From contig NC_092091.1 in assembly GCF_045679555.1 (NCBI RefSeq), positions 76,812,461 to 76,876,460 on the forward strand: 64,000 nucleotides of DNA, in the 5' to 3' direction. This DNA is from Salvelinus alpinus. Its lineage: Eukaryota > Chordata > Actinopteri > Salmoniformes > Salmonidae. Below the pieces are notes generated by a model, which was given only the letters and a program-made list of their open reading frames with translations, was not told the origin of the DNA and searched no databases. The position numbers were made by a program, and so were the translations under genes. Below are positions 11,981 to 22,852 of this stretch, in pieces (position 1 is the stretch's first letter; each line of letters begins with the position of its first letter).

Positions 11981-12062
11981 CTTGGGTTGTTTCTCCTGAG
12001 GAACCCTCCTTCCTTGGTTTAGACTCTCTGGCTTTTGTCATTGGCTCTTTCTCTTCCAATTC
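11981..12062 (-). CDS. Small exon a (unit B)
   Basis: It is identical in length (82 nt), phase (0 to 1), acceptor (tttttatag) and donor (AAG|GTACCA) to the unit A exon at 7186-7267. It encodes ELEEKEPMTKARES and a Ser/Gly-rich end. Preservation of frame and splice sites on both copies supports coding function. Its role is unknown. Confidence 0.55.
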
Positions 12063-12107
12063 CTATAAAAATTTGAATTCAAAGGTTGTTAGACATATTA
12101 TGACATT

Positions 12108-14129
12108 TTACCTTTATTTAACTAGGCAAGTCAGTTAAATGATAGAGGGCGCTATTTTCACTTTGGGGGAAAATCGTGCCCAATTTAAACGGCCTCGTAC
12201 TCAATTCTTGCTCGTACAATATGCATATTATTATTACTATTGGATAGAAAACACTCTCTAGTTTCTAAAACCGTTTGAATTTTGTCTGTGGGTAAAACAG
12301 AACTCATTTGCCAGCACACTTTCTGACCAGGAAGTGGAAAGTCTGAATTCGATGCTCTGTTCAAGGACCTGCCTGTAAATGGGCATGATACGTATGACTA
12401 TACGTGCACGTCATACACCTTCCCAGAGATGTCAAGAGGAAGTGAGAGAAGAAATTAGTTGATTATCTTGGTCTGAGATGGAATGAATCCTCTTGGAATG
12501 AAGTGTCCTCCATTTTCGGTTTTCTGGAAGGCGCGTGGAGGGACCTGTAATTGCCTTCAGAAAAGCTGTCGTTATAGGCGAATACTATCTCCGGCTTTGA
12601 TTTTATTTGATACATGTCACAATATCATCGTAAAGTATGTTTTTTCAATATAGTTTTATTAGATTATTGAAATTTTTTCGGGACGTTAGGCGTGTTGCTT
12701 TGTCTGCATATGTTCAGGAAGGATAGCTTCGCGCCACTTGGCCAGTGTGCTTGCTAATTCAAGAGGGAAAAACGACTTTCTAATACCAAACAAAGACGGT
12801 TCTGGACAAAGGACCCCTTGTACAACATTCTGATGGAAGATCACCAAAAGTAGGATTTTGGGATGCTATTTCATATATCTGTCGAACTGTGTACTAGTAG
12901 CTTTGCGCTCAGGTTTTGGGCATTCCCTTACCGTAACTAAGTCTTATGTCGTAATGAAGATATTTTTAGAATTCTAACACTGCGATTTCATTAGGAAATA
13001 GTGAATCTATCGTTTCCTATACAACATGTATTTTTTTGTAATGTTTATTAATAGCTATTTGGTCAGAATAGGTGAGAGTCTAATAGAAATATCTGCACAT
13101 TCTGGGAAAAAGATGCTACGTTAGCACATTGTATAACCACTGATTTCAGCTCTAAATATGCACATTTTCGAACAAAACATAAGTGTATGTATAACCTGAT
13201 GTTATAGGACTGTCATCTGAGGAAGGTTTATGAAGGTTAGTGAAATGTAATATCTTTTGCTGGTTTATTCGCTAACGCTAACGTGCCTATTGCTATCGCT
13301 AACGTGCCTTGATGAATGAATGCGGTAGTGTGGTAGGCTATTGTAGTAAGCTAATATAATGCTATATTGTGTTTTCGCTGTAAAACACTTAAAAAATCGG
13401 AAATATTGTCTGGATTCACAAGATGTTTGTCTTTAATTTGCTGTACACCATCGATTTTTCAGAAATGTTTTATGATGAGTATTTAGGTAATTCACGTTGG
13501 TCTCTATAATTACTCTGGCTGCTTCGGTGCTATTTTTGACGGTAGCTGTGATGGTAGCTGCAATGTAAAACTGATTTATACCTCAAATATGCACATTTTC
13601 CGAACAAAACATCGATTTATTGTGTAACATGTTATAGGACTGTCATCTGATGAAGTTGTTTCTAGGTTAGTTTGGTTGGATCTTGGTTAGTTATGTTGGT
13701 TTTGTGCATGCTACCTGTGCTGTGAAAAATGTGTCTTTTTTTGTATTTGGTGGTGAGCTAACATAAATATACGTGGTGTTTTCGCTGTAAAACATTTAAA
13801 AAATCGGACATGTTGGCTGGATTCACAAGATGTGTATCTTTCATTTGCTGTATTGGACTTGTTAATGTGTGAAAGTTAAATGTTTCTAAAAAATATTTTT
13901 TGAATTTCGCGCTCTGCCTTTTCAGTGGAATGTGGGAGGAATCCTGCTAACGGAACCCCTGGGCCAGACAGGTTAAGAACAAATTCTTATTTTCAATGAC
14001 AGCCTAGGAACAGTGTTAACTGCCTTGTACAGGGGCAGAATGACAGATTTGTACCATGTCAGCTAGGGGATTTGAACCTGCAACCTTTCAGTTACTAGCC
14101 CAATGCTCTAACCACTAGGCTACGCTGCA
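12108..14129 (-). mobile_element. tRNA-derived SINE (minus), interrupted by a TTAA element
   Basis: The SINE pieces 12108-12134 and 13977-14129 join to a standard salmonid tRNA-related SINE in minus orientation. They carry a T-rich tail end at left, then 'ctaggcaagtcag', 'aacaaattcttatt', and the tRNA-like head with box B-like 'gggatttgaacc' and box A-like 'ccactaggcta'. It is flanked by ACATT (12103-12107 and 14130-14134). Unit A has the empty site at about 7320, so it inserted after the unit duplication. Confidence 0.85.
12135..13976. mobile_element. TTAA-flanked non-autonomous DNA element, copy 2
   Basis: It is bounded by TTAA at 12135-12138 and 13973-13976 and sits exactly at the 'cagTTAAgaac' site of the SINE, whose empty form is known from other SINE copies in this window (for example 16081). 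Its body is homologous to 288-2135. It contains two internal modules about 410-430 bp apart (tgttttcgctgtaaaac at about 13368 and 13779; gcacattttc at about 13160 and 13592). The right end ends ...gggccagacaggTTAA. No transposase frame is present. Confidence 0.8.
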
Positions 14130-14618
14130 ACATTGAATCTAGAATTCTGGTCTTTTGATGATGAAGCACAATAGCTTCCATTTAGAATAATGGCACATTA
14201 ATGCCTAGTCTGGCATGCCTAGTTGGGGCTGAATTCATACTACGGCTGTAGTTGTGATGCATATCTTACTGATATTGTCAATGTTACATCAGGATAGGCA
14301 ATATGTTTGGAAAAGGGAAAGTGACTATACTTTTAACATGAATTTGTCGCGTATCTTCCCATTTTAACACAGGCAATAAATCATATTTTAAGGTCCAGTA
14401 TACCCCTGTTAAAGCGGCAGCCAAACCGTCCACAATAGAATATTCCATTTTTTCTCAGTGAACCTCTAAAAAAGATAAAGATCTCACCCACTACATTTCA
14501 TGAGAGCAAGATCACACAATGTAATAGAACAACAAAAGTGGGTGGCTGCTATCTTGGATTTTATGGAAGTATATTTTTTCAGAGTAGCCAACTCAGCACA
14601 ATCCTAGTCATTACCCAC

Positions 14619-14708
14619 CTTTTGTTCTCCATGTTGTCCCTGATGAGTCTTTTCTCTCAAGCCCTTCTCTGGTTTGGAAAAGGATGGGGCTAAAATCTCT
14701 GGATGGGG
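14619..14708 (-). CDS. Small exon b (unit B)
   Basis: This copy has the same peptide, donor (AAAAG|GTGGGT) and phase as 7801-7890. The acceptor placement is equally uncertain. Frame and donor are intact. Confidence 0.45.
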
Positions 14709-15212
14709 CTTTCGGGAAATAATACATCCACAAAAACAGTGGTTACACTAGAGCCGCACAGTTACAGTATATATTTTATTGTAATTCACTTTACATAATT
14801 TTGGTTGAAAATTTACATACAGATGTAGGGTCTTAATTTGATAAATCTTTTGTTGCTGAGAATTTTCCTGCAAAGGAGCTTCCTGATTGAAATAAATTCA
14901 CTGAAAACCCACACCAACACTATTAATAGAATTGCACTTTTCATAAAGCCTCCTTTTGGTCAGCTAATAGCCTAACCAACGATCAAGCAACATTATGGAC
15001 TAAATATAAAATCCTGTTGCTGCAGGATTATTTTGCTGTGGCATTATAGGACAAATTAAGATGCTACATCTGTACACAACATGCTGAAAATCAACCTTAT
15101 TTAACCGTAAACAGAGACATTTAGCTTTGACCTTGAAATGAAACATATCATATTACAGGAACATGATCAGCATGACCACTGAGGATAGAAATCATGTAAA
15201 TGTGTCTATTAC

Positions 15213-15265
15213 CCTTTCTGCCTCCTCCTTATTGACAATGCGTTCACCTAACACCTCGGGTGGGC
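15213..15265 (-). CDS. Small exon c (unit B)
   Basis: This 53-nt exon, phase 1 to 0, encodes PPEVLGERIVNKEEAER as in unit A. Acceptor ttaattccag and donor AAAGG|GTAATA are intact. It is the first exon downstream of the linker exon at 20010-20052 in gene order, and the reading frame joins. Confidence 0.55.
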
Positions 15266-16057
15266 CTGGAATTAAGGGAGAGATATAGTACTTTAATAAG
15301 GGCAGAATCTCAGATGCAGAAGGGAGATGCAGAAAGATCAGATACAGTAAAACATTTGTATGTGTATGAAATGTATAATCCACCTCCGTTATATCACCCA
15401 CACACCCAGTTAAACACATACTCGTGAAGACTACAGTTATATAATGAAGACACATGTTTGATATATTTCCATTACTGTGTCAACTTGAATATTTTTCTGA
15501 GTTTGACATTTAGAACATGTACATTTAAGTCATTGATCAGACGTGAAGTGTAAGGGCAATGAAAGGAACTGGTATGAAGAGCTTTAAAGTAACTGTCCAG
15601 TGAAAATCTGACTTTTAAAAGTTCACATTCTAAAAACTTGGGGGACAAAAGGAGGGTTTAAGATGTTCAGAGCAGCTTCACTCCGGTGTAGAATGTATGT
15701 TATTGAATCTCAATAGTGTTTCCATTATTTTGGAAGTTACATGTATGTTACCGCATTACATCTTAATGTAATAATGTGAAAAAAACTGCAGATAATAGTT
15801 TTTTTAAATACTTACATTTTCCCTCCCAAATGTTTAATTATGTCCCTAATATGGTAATTAATTATCAGTCATATTTAATAGAAAACATATTTAATAGAAA
15901 AAGTCATGCTGTAATGTAAAGTGCTACTGATTCCTCCAAATTTAACCAACCAAAACATACCATATATCTACCATATCTGATCTCATAATAATTCCCTTTG
16001 GAAACTGAATAGCTCAAGGGATTTACAGTTTATCTGAATTCACCTTTGATTTCACCT

Positions 16058-16243
16058 TTTTTTTACCTAGGCAAGTCAGTTAAGAACAAATTCCTATTTA
16101 CAATGACGGCCTAGGAACAGTGGGTTAACCACCTTGGTCAGGGGCAGAACGACAGATTTTTACCTTGTCAGGTCGAGGATTCAATCTAGCAACCTTTTGG
16201 TTACTGGCCAAATGCTCTAACCACTAGGCTACCTGTCGCCTAT
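16058..16243 (-). mobile_element. tRNA-derived SINE, minus orientation
   Basis: From left to right it has a T-run, 'ctaggcaagtcagttaagaac', 'ggcctaggaacagtgggttaac', a box B-like segment and 'ctaaccactaggctacc'. This is the reverse of the family inserted at 32397-32590. The 'cagttaagaac' here supplies an empty TTAA site for the element at 12135. Confidence 0.8.
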
Positions 16244-17282
16244 GGTGCAAGGACACCTAATAATTAGGCTGAAACAGTGCACCCATGTAAAACATTTGTA
16301 AAACCTTTTTAATAGTTTAGAAATTCTTATTAATACTTAAGGGTAAGTTAACACCATAGAGATTGAAAGAGGTTTTCATCTTTGTATCTGTGCCATTATG
16401 GCGTGTGTGACAGCATGACCAGCTCCATTGAGGCCATCTTCATTTTAAAGTAGTCACTTTTCTTCTTCTTTGGTGTTTGTAAAGGTGAAAGCTAATATTG
16501 GTCATTTAAAGCCACCTGCATTGCTGGAGTCCTGAACCAAATCTTGTGTGTCCTTCATTTGTGGCCACTAGATTATGGTAATATAGCCATTTAAGAAACA
16601 TAGCACTGTATTTGAAGAAGAACACAATGCTCTGATCATTGGCTCAACATTCCCAACCGATCGCGTTTGCGGGAGACTGCATTCACGGTAAACACTGCAT
16701 ATGTCAGCTCAAACAGAAATTACCATAGAGAAAGATAGAGGCCTCTAGTGGCCAATGGAAATTACCATAGAGAATGGCCGTATTTGCATGGGCAGCACAA
16801 TTGAGGACTTCCACCATTTCATGTACTCAACTGGGTGGGACTTCCAACTTCATTGGCTAATCCCTCCTGGTGCCCCTGTTGAAGTCATAAAATCCATGTC
16901 CCTGGAGCTTATGCTAAGTTGAGGGGAATCATTTGGGGTCACACTATCCATGTCCAAGAAAATGTGAAGGGAGGCCAAAATGTTGATCAGTAGGAAAGAG
17001 GGTCAAAGAAATGAAAGCTTATCAGTGCTGCTTGGGTTTGAGAAGGTTTTGCCTGAAAAAGTAATTGCGGGGGAAACGCAGTGCAGAATTTGGTGGATGC
17101 CAGGGGCAGAGAGACGCTAGAGGCACAGAGATATAAAATCAGAAGTTAGTAGGTGTTTGTTTTTTATTTTATTTTATTAGTAGTACAGATTAGGCAAACC
17201 ATGATTGATGTTACACTCCAGCACAGTAGGTGGCAGCATTCACCTTAAACATTTGTTTAACAAGGACCACCATTATACCATA
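16244..17282. other. No gene recognised
   Basis: This is AT-rich sequence without a convincing exon, splice-bounded frame or terminal repeats. It may be intron of gene 1, because it lies between the linker exon (20010) and exon c (15265). Confidence 0.5.
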
Positions 17283-17336
17283 GAAGAAGAAGAAGAAGAA
17301 GAATCAGAAGAAGAAGAAGAAGCAGAAGAAGAGTAG
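17283..17336. repeat. GAA trinucleotide microsatellite
   Basis: This is a run of gaagaagaa with single-base interruptions, immediately left of a CAA-rich stretch (about 17385-17400). Confidence 0.95.
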
Positions 17337-17337
17337 G

Positions 17338-18300
17338 CAGGTTTCCATTGACCCAGGTTTATTCAACAATAGCAATGTCACAAACAACAACAACAACATT
17401 GTGACGTGTCATGGAAACGACAGCTCTAGATATGTTCTAAAGATTGACAAAATTTTGTATCCGTTTGAAAGGGGCGGATTTTTTTTCTTTCTTTGTGGCA
17501 AAAAATTATTATGGAAACTATTTTTTGAAAAAATGATGATTGCCGAATGATTTTGAAGGTACGGGGTATGTGATGTCATCATGTAACTATAAAGCTCCAC
17601 TCCAATTTTAATTCTAAATGCCTACTGCTTTCTAAATCTATTCTTCAACTATAAAAATAATGTTTCTTTGCAGGACAAGGGTTGTATTGACTTGCAAGAA
17701 TGCTTGAATTGCTTCGCCTTGCTTTTCTGGTTGGCTGGATGCAAGTTTCAGATCTAGGCTACAGGAGTGCAAGTTTCACCATGGCATGCACCTTGGCGAT
17801 ACGTTGTCACTTGAGAATTATTAGAATATGGCAAATATTAGTCAATTCTTGCATTCCATCCATGCATGCTTTTGCAGGCTACCTGAGACATGAAACAGAT
17901 AGGTGGGAGAGCATACAGGCTGTCACCAATTTATAAATGTGAAATTACCCTAAATGGATAATGGAAATACATTTGACTCTAGTTTTTTTTTGTAATGTTT
18001 TTTTGTGTGACATCATTACGTCTAACTGTTTTTATCGACACAATTCAGTTCAGTGGAAACACACCGTAGCAGTCAATTGTCACATCTATTTTCTATGTTA
18101 ACTTTCTAACTAGCTAGGTTTCCATCCAATTGGCAACAGATTTTCATCCGAATATCCTAAAATCAGCATAAAAGCATTACAATTACTTTTGCTGTTATAT
18201 TCCCATTTAATGAATAAAAGAGACAAGTTAAATGGGTTTCCATCACATTTTCTACTCTAGTAATGGTTTTGTCACAAAACAAATTGCGCTATATAGCGAA
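17338..18300. repeat. Probable decayed DNA element with GGTTTCCAT motifs
   Basis: Motifs ggtttccat (17340, 18118, about 18234) and its complement-type atggaaac (17411, 17511) recur in both orientations, as in non-autonomous fish DNA transposons. Exact ends and class could not be fixed, and no coding frame is supported. Confidence 0.3.
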
Positions 18301-18371
18301 TGTGCCCAATATGATATTAGCACGTGCGCTCTAGCCAGCAGCTCGCAGTGGCAAATTAGGGGAAAGGGGGA

Positions 18372-18548
18372 AGGGGAAAGGGGGATACCTAGTCAGTTGT
18401 ACAATTGAATGCATTCAACTGAAATGTGTCTTCCGCATTTAACCCAACCCCTCTGAATCAGAGAGGTGCAGAGGGCTGCCTTTATCGATATCCACGTCTT
18501 TGGCACCCAGGGAACAATGGGTTGCTCAGGGGCAGAACGACATATTTT
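18372..18548. mobile_element. Truncated SINE-like repeat ('ctgaaatgtgtcttccgcattt' type)
   Basis: It contains the block 'gaaatgtgtcttccgcattt' followed by 'aacccctctgaatcagagagg' and 'caggggcagaacgacatatttttacctt'. A second, shorter copy of the first block occurs at 39775-39830. The tRNA-like head is missing. Confidence 0.55.
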
Positions 18549-19327
18549 TACCTTAAATTAGTTAAATAGTTCAAATGTATGGCAAATTAGTTAATAGTAG
18601 TGATGGGGAAACAAAGCTTCATAAAGCATTAAGGCTTTCCAGACTATTGTGTCAAATAGGTTCTTTACTCGATGCTTTGATCAACAGTGTACACTAGTGG
18701 CACCTGCTGGTCAAAAGAATTTAGAGCAGCCAAATTATTATAGATGACGTCTCACACACCGTATTGCATGGGCAGCATAACCTTTTTGATCTTCTGTTCA
18801 ACCAACCAGGTGGTCATTCGACGAAACAAAGCTACGAACGTCATTGATCACGTGCTTCTGATAAAGTGATACAGGCATCGGCACACTGCTTAGCGATTTC
18901 GACGCATGCCTCGGAGCTCCGGTATCAAACGTAACATTACTAGTCAATAGACCAATAAGAGTTCCAAACCTCTCTGCCAATAGCAGCTAGTTTTCAGTTT
19001 TCCCCTCCCCACTCTAACCACTACCAGAAAGTCCTCGCAAAATTCTTGCTTGAGAAATTGCTCTTTGCTAAGAAGCAATTTAAAAATAATAATAATAACT
19101 GAATTGAATTGAAAACAATCACAGTAAGGCACCTAATTGTTACCCAGAAATGATTTGAAATTGAGATAGAAATGGCTGCATTGTACCCTGTAAATCGGTT
19201 TGTCTTTGTTGCTTTAAAGAGCTTGGCATTTAGCTGAACTTTGGTGGTGAAACCAAGTTTGCAATGTAAATCACTTTGGCATTATTTAGACAGGCAGACC
19301 AATGTTGATGTTTTTTCACTAATTGCT

Positions 19328-19395
19328 CTTTTGACCAATCAGATCAGCTCTGAAAAAGAGCTGATGTGAAAAGATCTGATGTGATTGGTCAAAAG
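19328..19395. repeat. Short inverted repeat (hairpin)
   Basis: CTTTTGACCAATCA (19328-19341) and TGATTGGTCAAAAG (19382-19395) are perfect 14-bp inverted arms. Further inner complementarity comes from agctct and agagct. This is probably a MITE core rather than a terminator. Confidence 0.7.
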
Positions 19396-20009
19396 ATTAA
19401 TATGTGTAAAAAAATATCTAAATATCTAATATCTGTCTAATCACTGCCTTTGAAGCTAAGTTTGCTGTGCTTTACTTGAGTGATTTGCTGTGCCTTCACA
19501 TACTAACTATTGAGTGGTTTTGGTCTCCTGCTCTATCAAAGTCCTGCAAAGCTGACGCCGCCATTTTGTGTATTGCATTCTGAGAGCAGTCTTGCCCGAG
19601 CCTTATTGTATGCATTTCCATCTATTATAGTAATAAAAGTAGATACATTTTTGTATCTGTGTGGTGTGTCCATGATCCAGTACCCAGTTCAGGTCTCTAT
19701 TGGCACTGCCCTATCCAGAACCTGTCTGTTACGCCATTTTTTATAAACAATATAAATTGTAAACAAACACTTTAGCCTCAAAACACAGTTAAAACTACAA
19801 TTTTGATATCATGAATGGTCAATCCTTTCACACAAAGCAGTCCCATCCCTCAGTCTTTGACATAAACAGTGATGGGGTGGCCCTTCGTTATTGTTTGAAC
19901 TGCAGATTGCCCCTTTAACAACTTTGACAAATGTCAATAACTTTGGTGAGTCATTTGTTTTTTATTAACAATGAAACCGCATGCTGAAACAGTAAAGGTT
20001 TGAACATAC

Positions 20010-20052
20010 CTTCAACTAAAATCAGTCTCTGGTTGTGTTCTTCGTCTGGTAC
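20010..20052 (-). CDS. Gene 1, exon 6: linker exon after the B-box
   Basis: This 43-nt exon has acceptor ctgataccag and donor GAAG|GTATGT. It starts in phase 0 with VPDEEHNQRLILVE and ends in phase 1, compatible with exon c of unit B or A (15213 or 8397). The charged sequence continues from the end of the B-box exon (ends IKQAGRK). It is intact. Confidence 0.65.
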
Positions 20053-20212
20053 CTGGTATCAGAATAGAACAAGAATCAGTAAGAAAATGGAACTTGCACA
20101 TAGTTTACATGACAAGTTTTCATTCGAAAACACTGACTTTGCAAGCAAAACTATAGAAAATCTGATAATGTGACAACACGAGACCAGCATATTTCAAGAG
20201 AACAAAACGTAC

Positions 20213-21000
20213 CTTTCTTCCTGCTTGTTTAATCTCATCATAGTCTGTATCATGTCCTTTGTGTTCTGTTACTACACACAGACTGCAGATCAGCTTCTGG
20301 TCTGTCCTGCAGAACACCTCCAGAGCTCTGTGGTGTTCCTGACAGAGTCTCTGCTGCAGGTCTTCTTTATACAGGGTGTCTCCTCTATACAGGGTGTCTC
20401 CTCTATACTGGGAGTTTCCTCTATACAGGGAGTCTCCTCTATACAGGGCGTCTCCTCTATACAGGGGGTCTCCTCTATACAGGGAGTCTCCTCTATACAG
20501 GGAGTCTCCTCTATACAGGGAGTCTCCACTATACAAGATGTCTCCTCTATGCAGGGGGTCTCCTCTATATAGGGGGTCTCCTCTATGCAGGGTGTCTCCT
20601 CTATACAGGGTACAGGGCGTCTCCTCTATATAGGGCGTCTCCTCTATACAGGGGGTCTCCTCTATACAGGGAGTCTCCTCTATACAGGGAGTCTTCTCTA
20701 TACAGGGGGTCTCCTCTATACAGGGCGTCTCCTCTATACAGGGAGTCTCCTCTATACAGGGCGTCTCCTCTATACAGGGAGTCTTCTCTATACAGGGGGT
20801 CTCCTCTATATAGGGGGTCTCCTCTATACAGGGTGTCTCTGAACAGGTCTCCAGTCACATCCACCAGGGTGTGTCTCTGTAGTTTAGGTAGTGTGTAGTG
20901 CTTCCTAACGTGGGTCTCACAGTAGGACTGATTGCAGGTCTGACAGGACTTCACAGCTTTGACCTCACATACATCACAGACCACCACTCCTCGTCGGATG
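20213..21000 (-). pseudogene. Gene 1, exon 5: double B-box zinc-finger exon with minisatellite expansion and frame break
   Basis: The acceptor is ccactgaacag and the donor GAAAG|GTACGT. The first zinc finger (about 20880-20990) shows the Cys/His pattern C-x2-C..C-x2-C...C-x3-H..H with VCDVCEVKAVKSCQTC. The second (about 20225-20345) reads RLCQEHHRALEVFCRTD and LICSLC, typical of the B-box of TRIM-type and fish NLR-associated proteins. Between them the usual direct junction (seen in the relative at 57588-57884 as VTGDLEERLCQEHH) is replaced by some 26 copies of a 6-residue repeat of type LYRGD(S/P/A/T). A 7-bp extra segment near 20608-20614 shifts the frame and gives a stop. Without it the exon length would be exactly in phase with exons 4 and 6. 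It may be a polymorphism, an assembly error or a real null. Confidence 0.75.
20367..20845 (-). repeat. 18-bp coding minisatellite (about 26 units)
   Basis: The unit is cctctatacagggmgtct on the plus strand, giving L-Y-R-G-D-S/P/A/T on the minus strand. It lies wholly within the B-box exon. Most units keep the 18-bp length, so all frames stay open across it; the exception is the extra 7 bp near 20608-20614. Confidence 0.95.
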
Positions 21001-21182
21001 CTGTTCAGTGGAAGATGAAGAAACAACACAATGACATAAAAGAAAAAGCTTTTTACAAAATAATGAAATGATAAGTATTAAATGAGTAGTAGCCATATCA
21101 CAACATAATATTCAGATTGTTTTATTAGTCATCCTCACAACTACTGGATAAGAATGTGGAAGAGCACAGTGTATGATCTCAC

Positions 21183-21296
21183 TCTTCTTGTTGAGTAGAG
21201 GTCTCCTCCTTGAAAGAGACAGGAGGATCTATTGACTGGTGAGTCTTCTCTGATACACAACTCTGAGTTGGTGACTCTGCTCTCTCCAGATGAATC
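21183..21296 (-). CDS. Gene 1, exon 4: N-terminal repeat exon
   Basis: This 114-nt exon, phase 2 at both ends, has acceptor aacttatag and donor AAGA|GTGAGA. It encodes IHLERAESPTQSCVSEKTHQS followed by IDPPVSFKEE. It is a paralogue of exon 3 (same length and phase). The 'SP.xSxxSxKTxxSMDxPxxFKE' pattern resembles the short repeats found before the NACHT region in fish NLRC3-like proteins. That family link is from memory of the pattern and was not searched. Phase-2 symmetry lets such exons be added or skipped without frame change. Confidence 0.65.
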
Positions 21297-21570
21297 CTAT
21301 AAGTTACACTAATGCAAAACGTTGAGGGGTGGAAGTCAGACATTAATAAAATATATTGTCAAATACTTAAAATGTTTAAGCTGCCTGCACTTTATTCAGT
21401 TTGTCCCATATAATGGAACCAATGGAATAGTTCTAAAAGTGCTAACGCCATGGTAACTCAACTACACCTTGTATCATTGTTATTAGACCTACCATAAGTC
21501 TGGTGGAAAAGTCAACAAATTAATTCATATTGAGATCAACATTTATAAAGTTCTATAATAAATGTCATAC

Positions 21571-21684
21571 CCCTCTTTTTTAGTAAAGTCTCCTTCCTTG
21601 AAAGAATTAGGTGTATCCATAGATTGGTGAGTCTTCATTGATAGGTAACTGCGGGCTGGTGACTCTGCTCTCTCCATATGGACC
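21571..21684 (-). CDS. Gene 1, exon 3: N-terminal repeat exon
   Basis: This 114-nt exon, phase 2-2, has acceptor gtttgcag and donor GAGGG|GTATGA. It encodes VHMERAESPARSYLSMKTHQ followed by SMDTPNSFKEGDF. It is about 60% identical to exon 4 at peptide level, so one arose by exon duplication. No stop or frameshift is present. Confidence 0.65.
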
Positions 21685-22024
21685 CTGCAAACAGTAAAAT
21701 ACTGTATATTCAATCAAACTGACAGGAAACATATGTGATGTCTATGTTATACACATGGGTCATACAACACTGCACGTGTTGTATTGGTTTACCGTTCATA
21801 ACAGATAGTATATTATATAATAAGTAATCAATTACTAAGTAGGATTATATTTTTACTAATTAAGGAATTACTAAATGTATTTCAGTATAAAGCATTTTAA
21901 TTTATTCCCAATTCTTCTCTGTTATTCTATTACAACAATTGAAAAAAACATTGAACTGCGACTTAAGTGTGAATTGTGAGGTAATCAAGAAAATAAGATA
22001 CACAACAAATTAGAATTAGAACAC

Positions 22025-22102
22025 CTTAGTTCTCCGTCAGTCTCCAGTGTTCTAGTGGACTCCCAGCTGGGTGTAGGAAAGTCTGCTTTATACACATGGA
22101 CA
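22025..22102 (-). CDS. Gene 1, exon 2
   Basis: This 78-nt exon, phase 2-2, has acceptor gttcacag and donor CTAAG|GTGTTC. It encodes VHVYKADFPTPSWESTRT and a short acidic end. Its start (VHx) matches the start of exon 3, suggesting a third, diverged member of the repeat-exon set. Confidence 0.6.
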
Positions 22103-22425
22103 CTGTGAACAGAGTAGATTTAAGCTTTAGCTTCTGAGAACTTCCTGATAGTGATATGGGGAACACTGAGTACTAGTTTGATGGAAATGAAATACTGCAG
22201 TGTTTAGGCATACTGAAGGGGTTAAAAGGGGGGAAACTGAGTTCCACCATTTTATCACTGGAGACTGCATACAGTTGAAATTGAAACCTACAAAATTAAA
22301 ATGTAATCTATTACTAAACCTTGCTTATAATTCCAGTAATTACTATATAATCAACTGTCATCCTGATAACTGCAATGGAAACAGACATCATGAGAATTGC
22401 TACACATGATATTAGACACACCCAC

Positions 22426-22514
22426 CTCTTCATATCAGGGTCCATGGTCTCATCAAGATCCTTATGTCTTTTTTTAGTGATGGCTCCACTCTCAGCCACC
22501 TGATGATAACTCAT
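22426..22514 (-). CDS. Gene 1, exon 1 with start codon
   Basis: The ATG at 22514 is chosen because the frame from it (MSYHQVAESGAITKKRHKDL) runs into a good donor (AAGAG|GTGGGT) in phase 2, matching exon 2. The same ATG-AGT-TAT context with 'ctctgagagttataatgagttatcatcag' occurs in the relative at 60120-60160. Bases upstream (22515-22585) are the conserved 5' leader, preceded by an acceptor-like tgatttacag. The coding part is 89 nt, Lys/Asp-rich, with no signal peptide, so a cytosolic product is expected. Confidence 0.6.
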
Positions 22515-22852
22515 TATAACTCTCAGAGAGGACTCACAATCCTGAAGAGGACTGGTATGGTCCCATATCAATCTGTAAATCAGAAGACTAAATTCCAAAT
22601 ATTGACAAAACCTTTTAAACTCAAAAATACTGCTTCACTGCTCTGGGTGTTTATGTTGGTGTTTGTAGCCTAAACAAATCAGTGATAAATGCATTGGTAA
22701 AAACTACAATACACTGTAATGTTCCTCTTCCTGTTGTATTATCTTATAATTATAAGGGACAGATTGAAATGCACAGAATGGTTACCTAGGGGAAATGATG
22801 GAGAGTAATGCTTTTTCAATTTCAGTCAAAGGGAGGTTTAGTATTTTCAAAT

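Larger units (their letters stand above)
9166..15905. repeat. Tandem segmental duplication unit B, expanded by insertions
   Basis: It has the same order of landmarks as unit A but is lengthened by a LINE (9423-11391) and by a SINE (12108-14129) that itself holds a TTAA element. After removing these, the unit is about 2.8 kb like unit A. Exons a, b and c are retained with splice sites. The right boundary near 15905 is where similarity to unit 0 and unit A stops. Confidence 0.85.

Noticed and set aside
20225..20842. Open frames on the plus strand (repeats of GVSSIQ, SPLYRE, GLLYT) and the second minus frame (EETPCI)
   Set aside because: Shadows of the 18-bp repeat, whose length keeps every frame open. 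Only the LYRGDx frame joins the zinc-finger sequence and splice sites.
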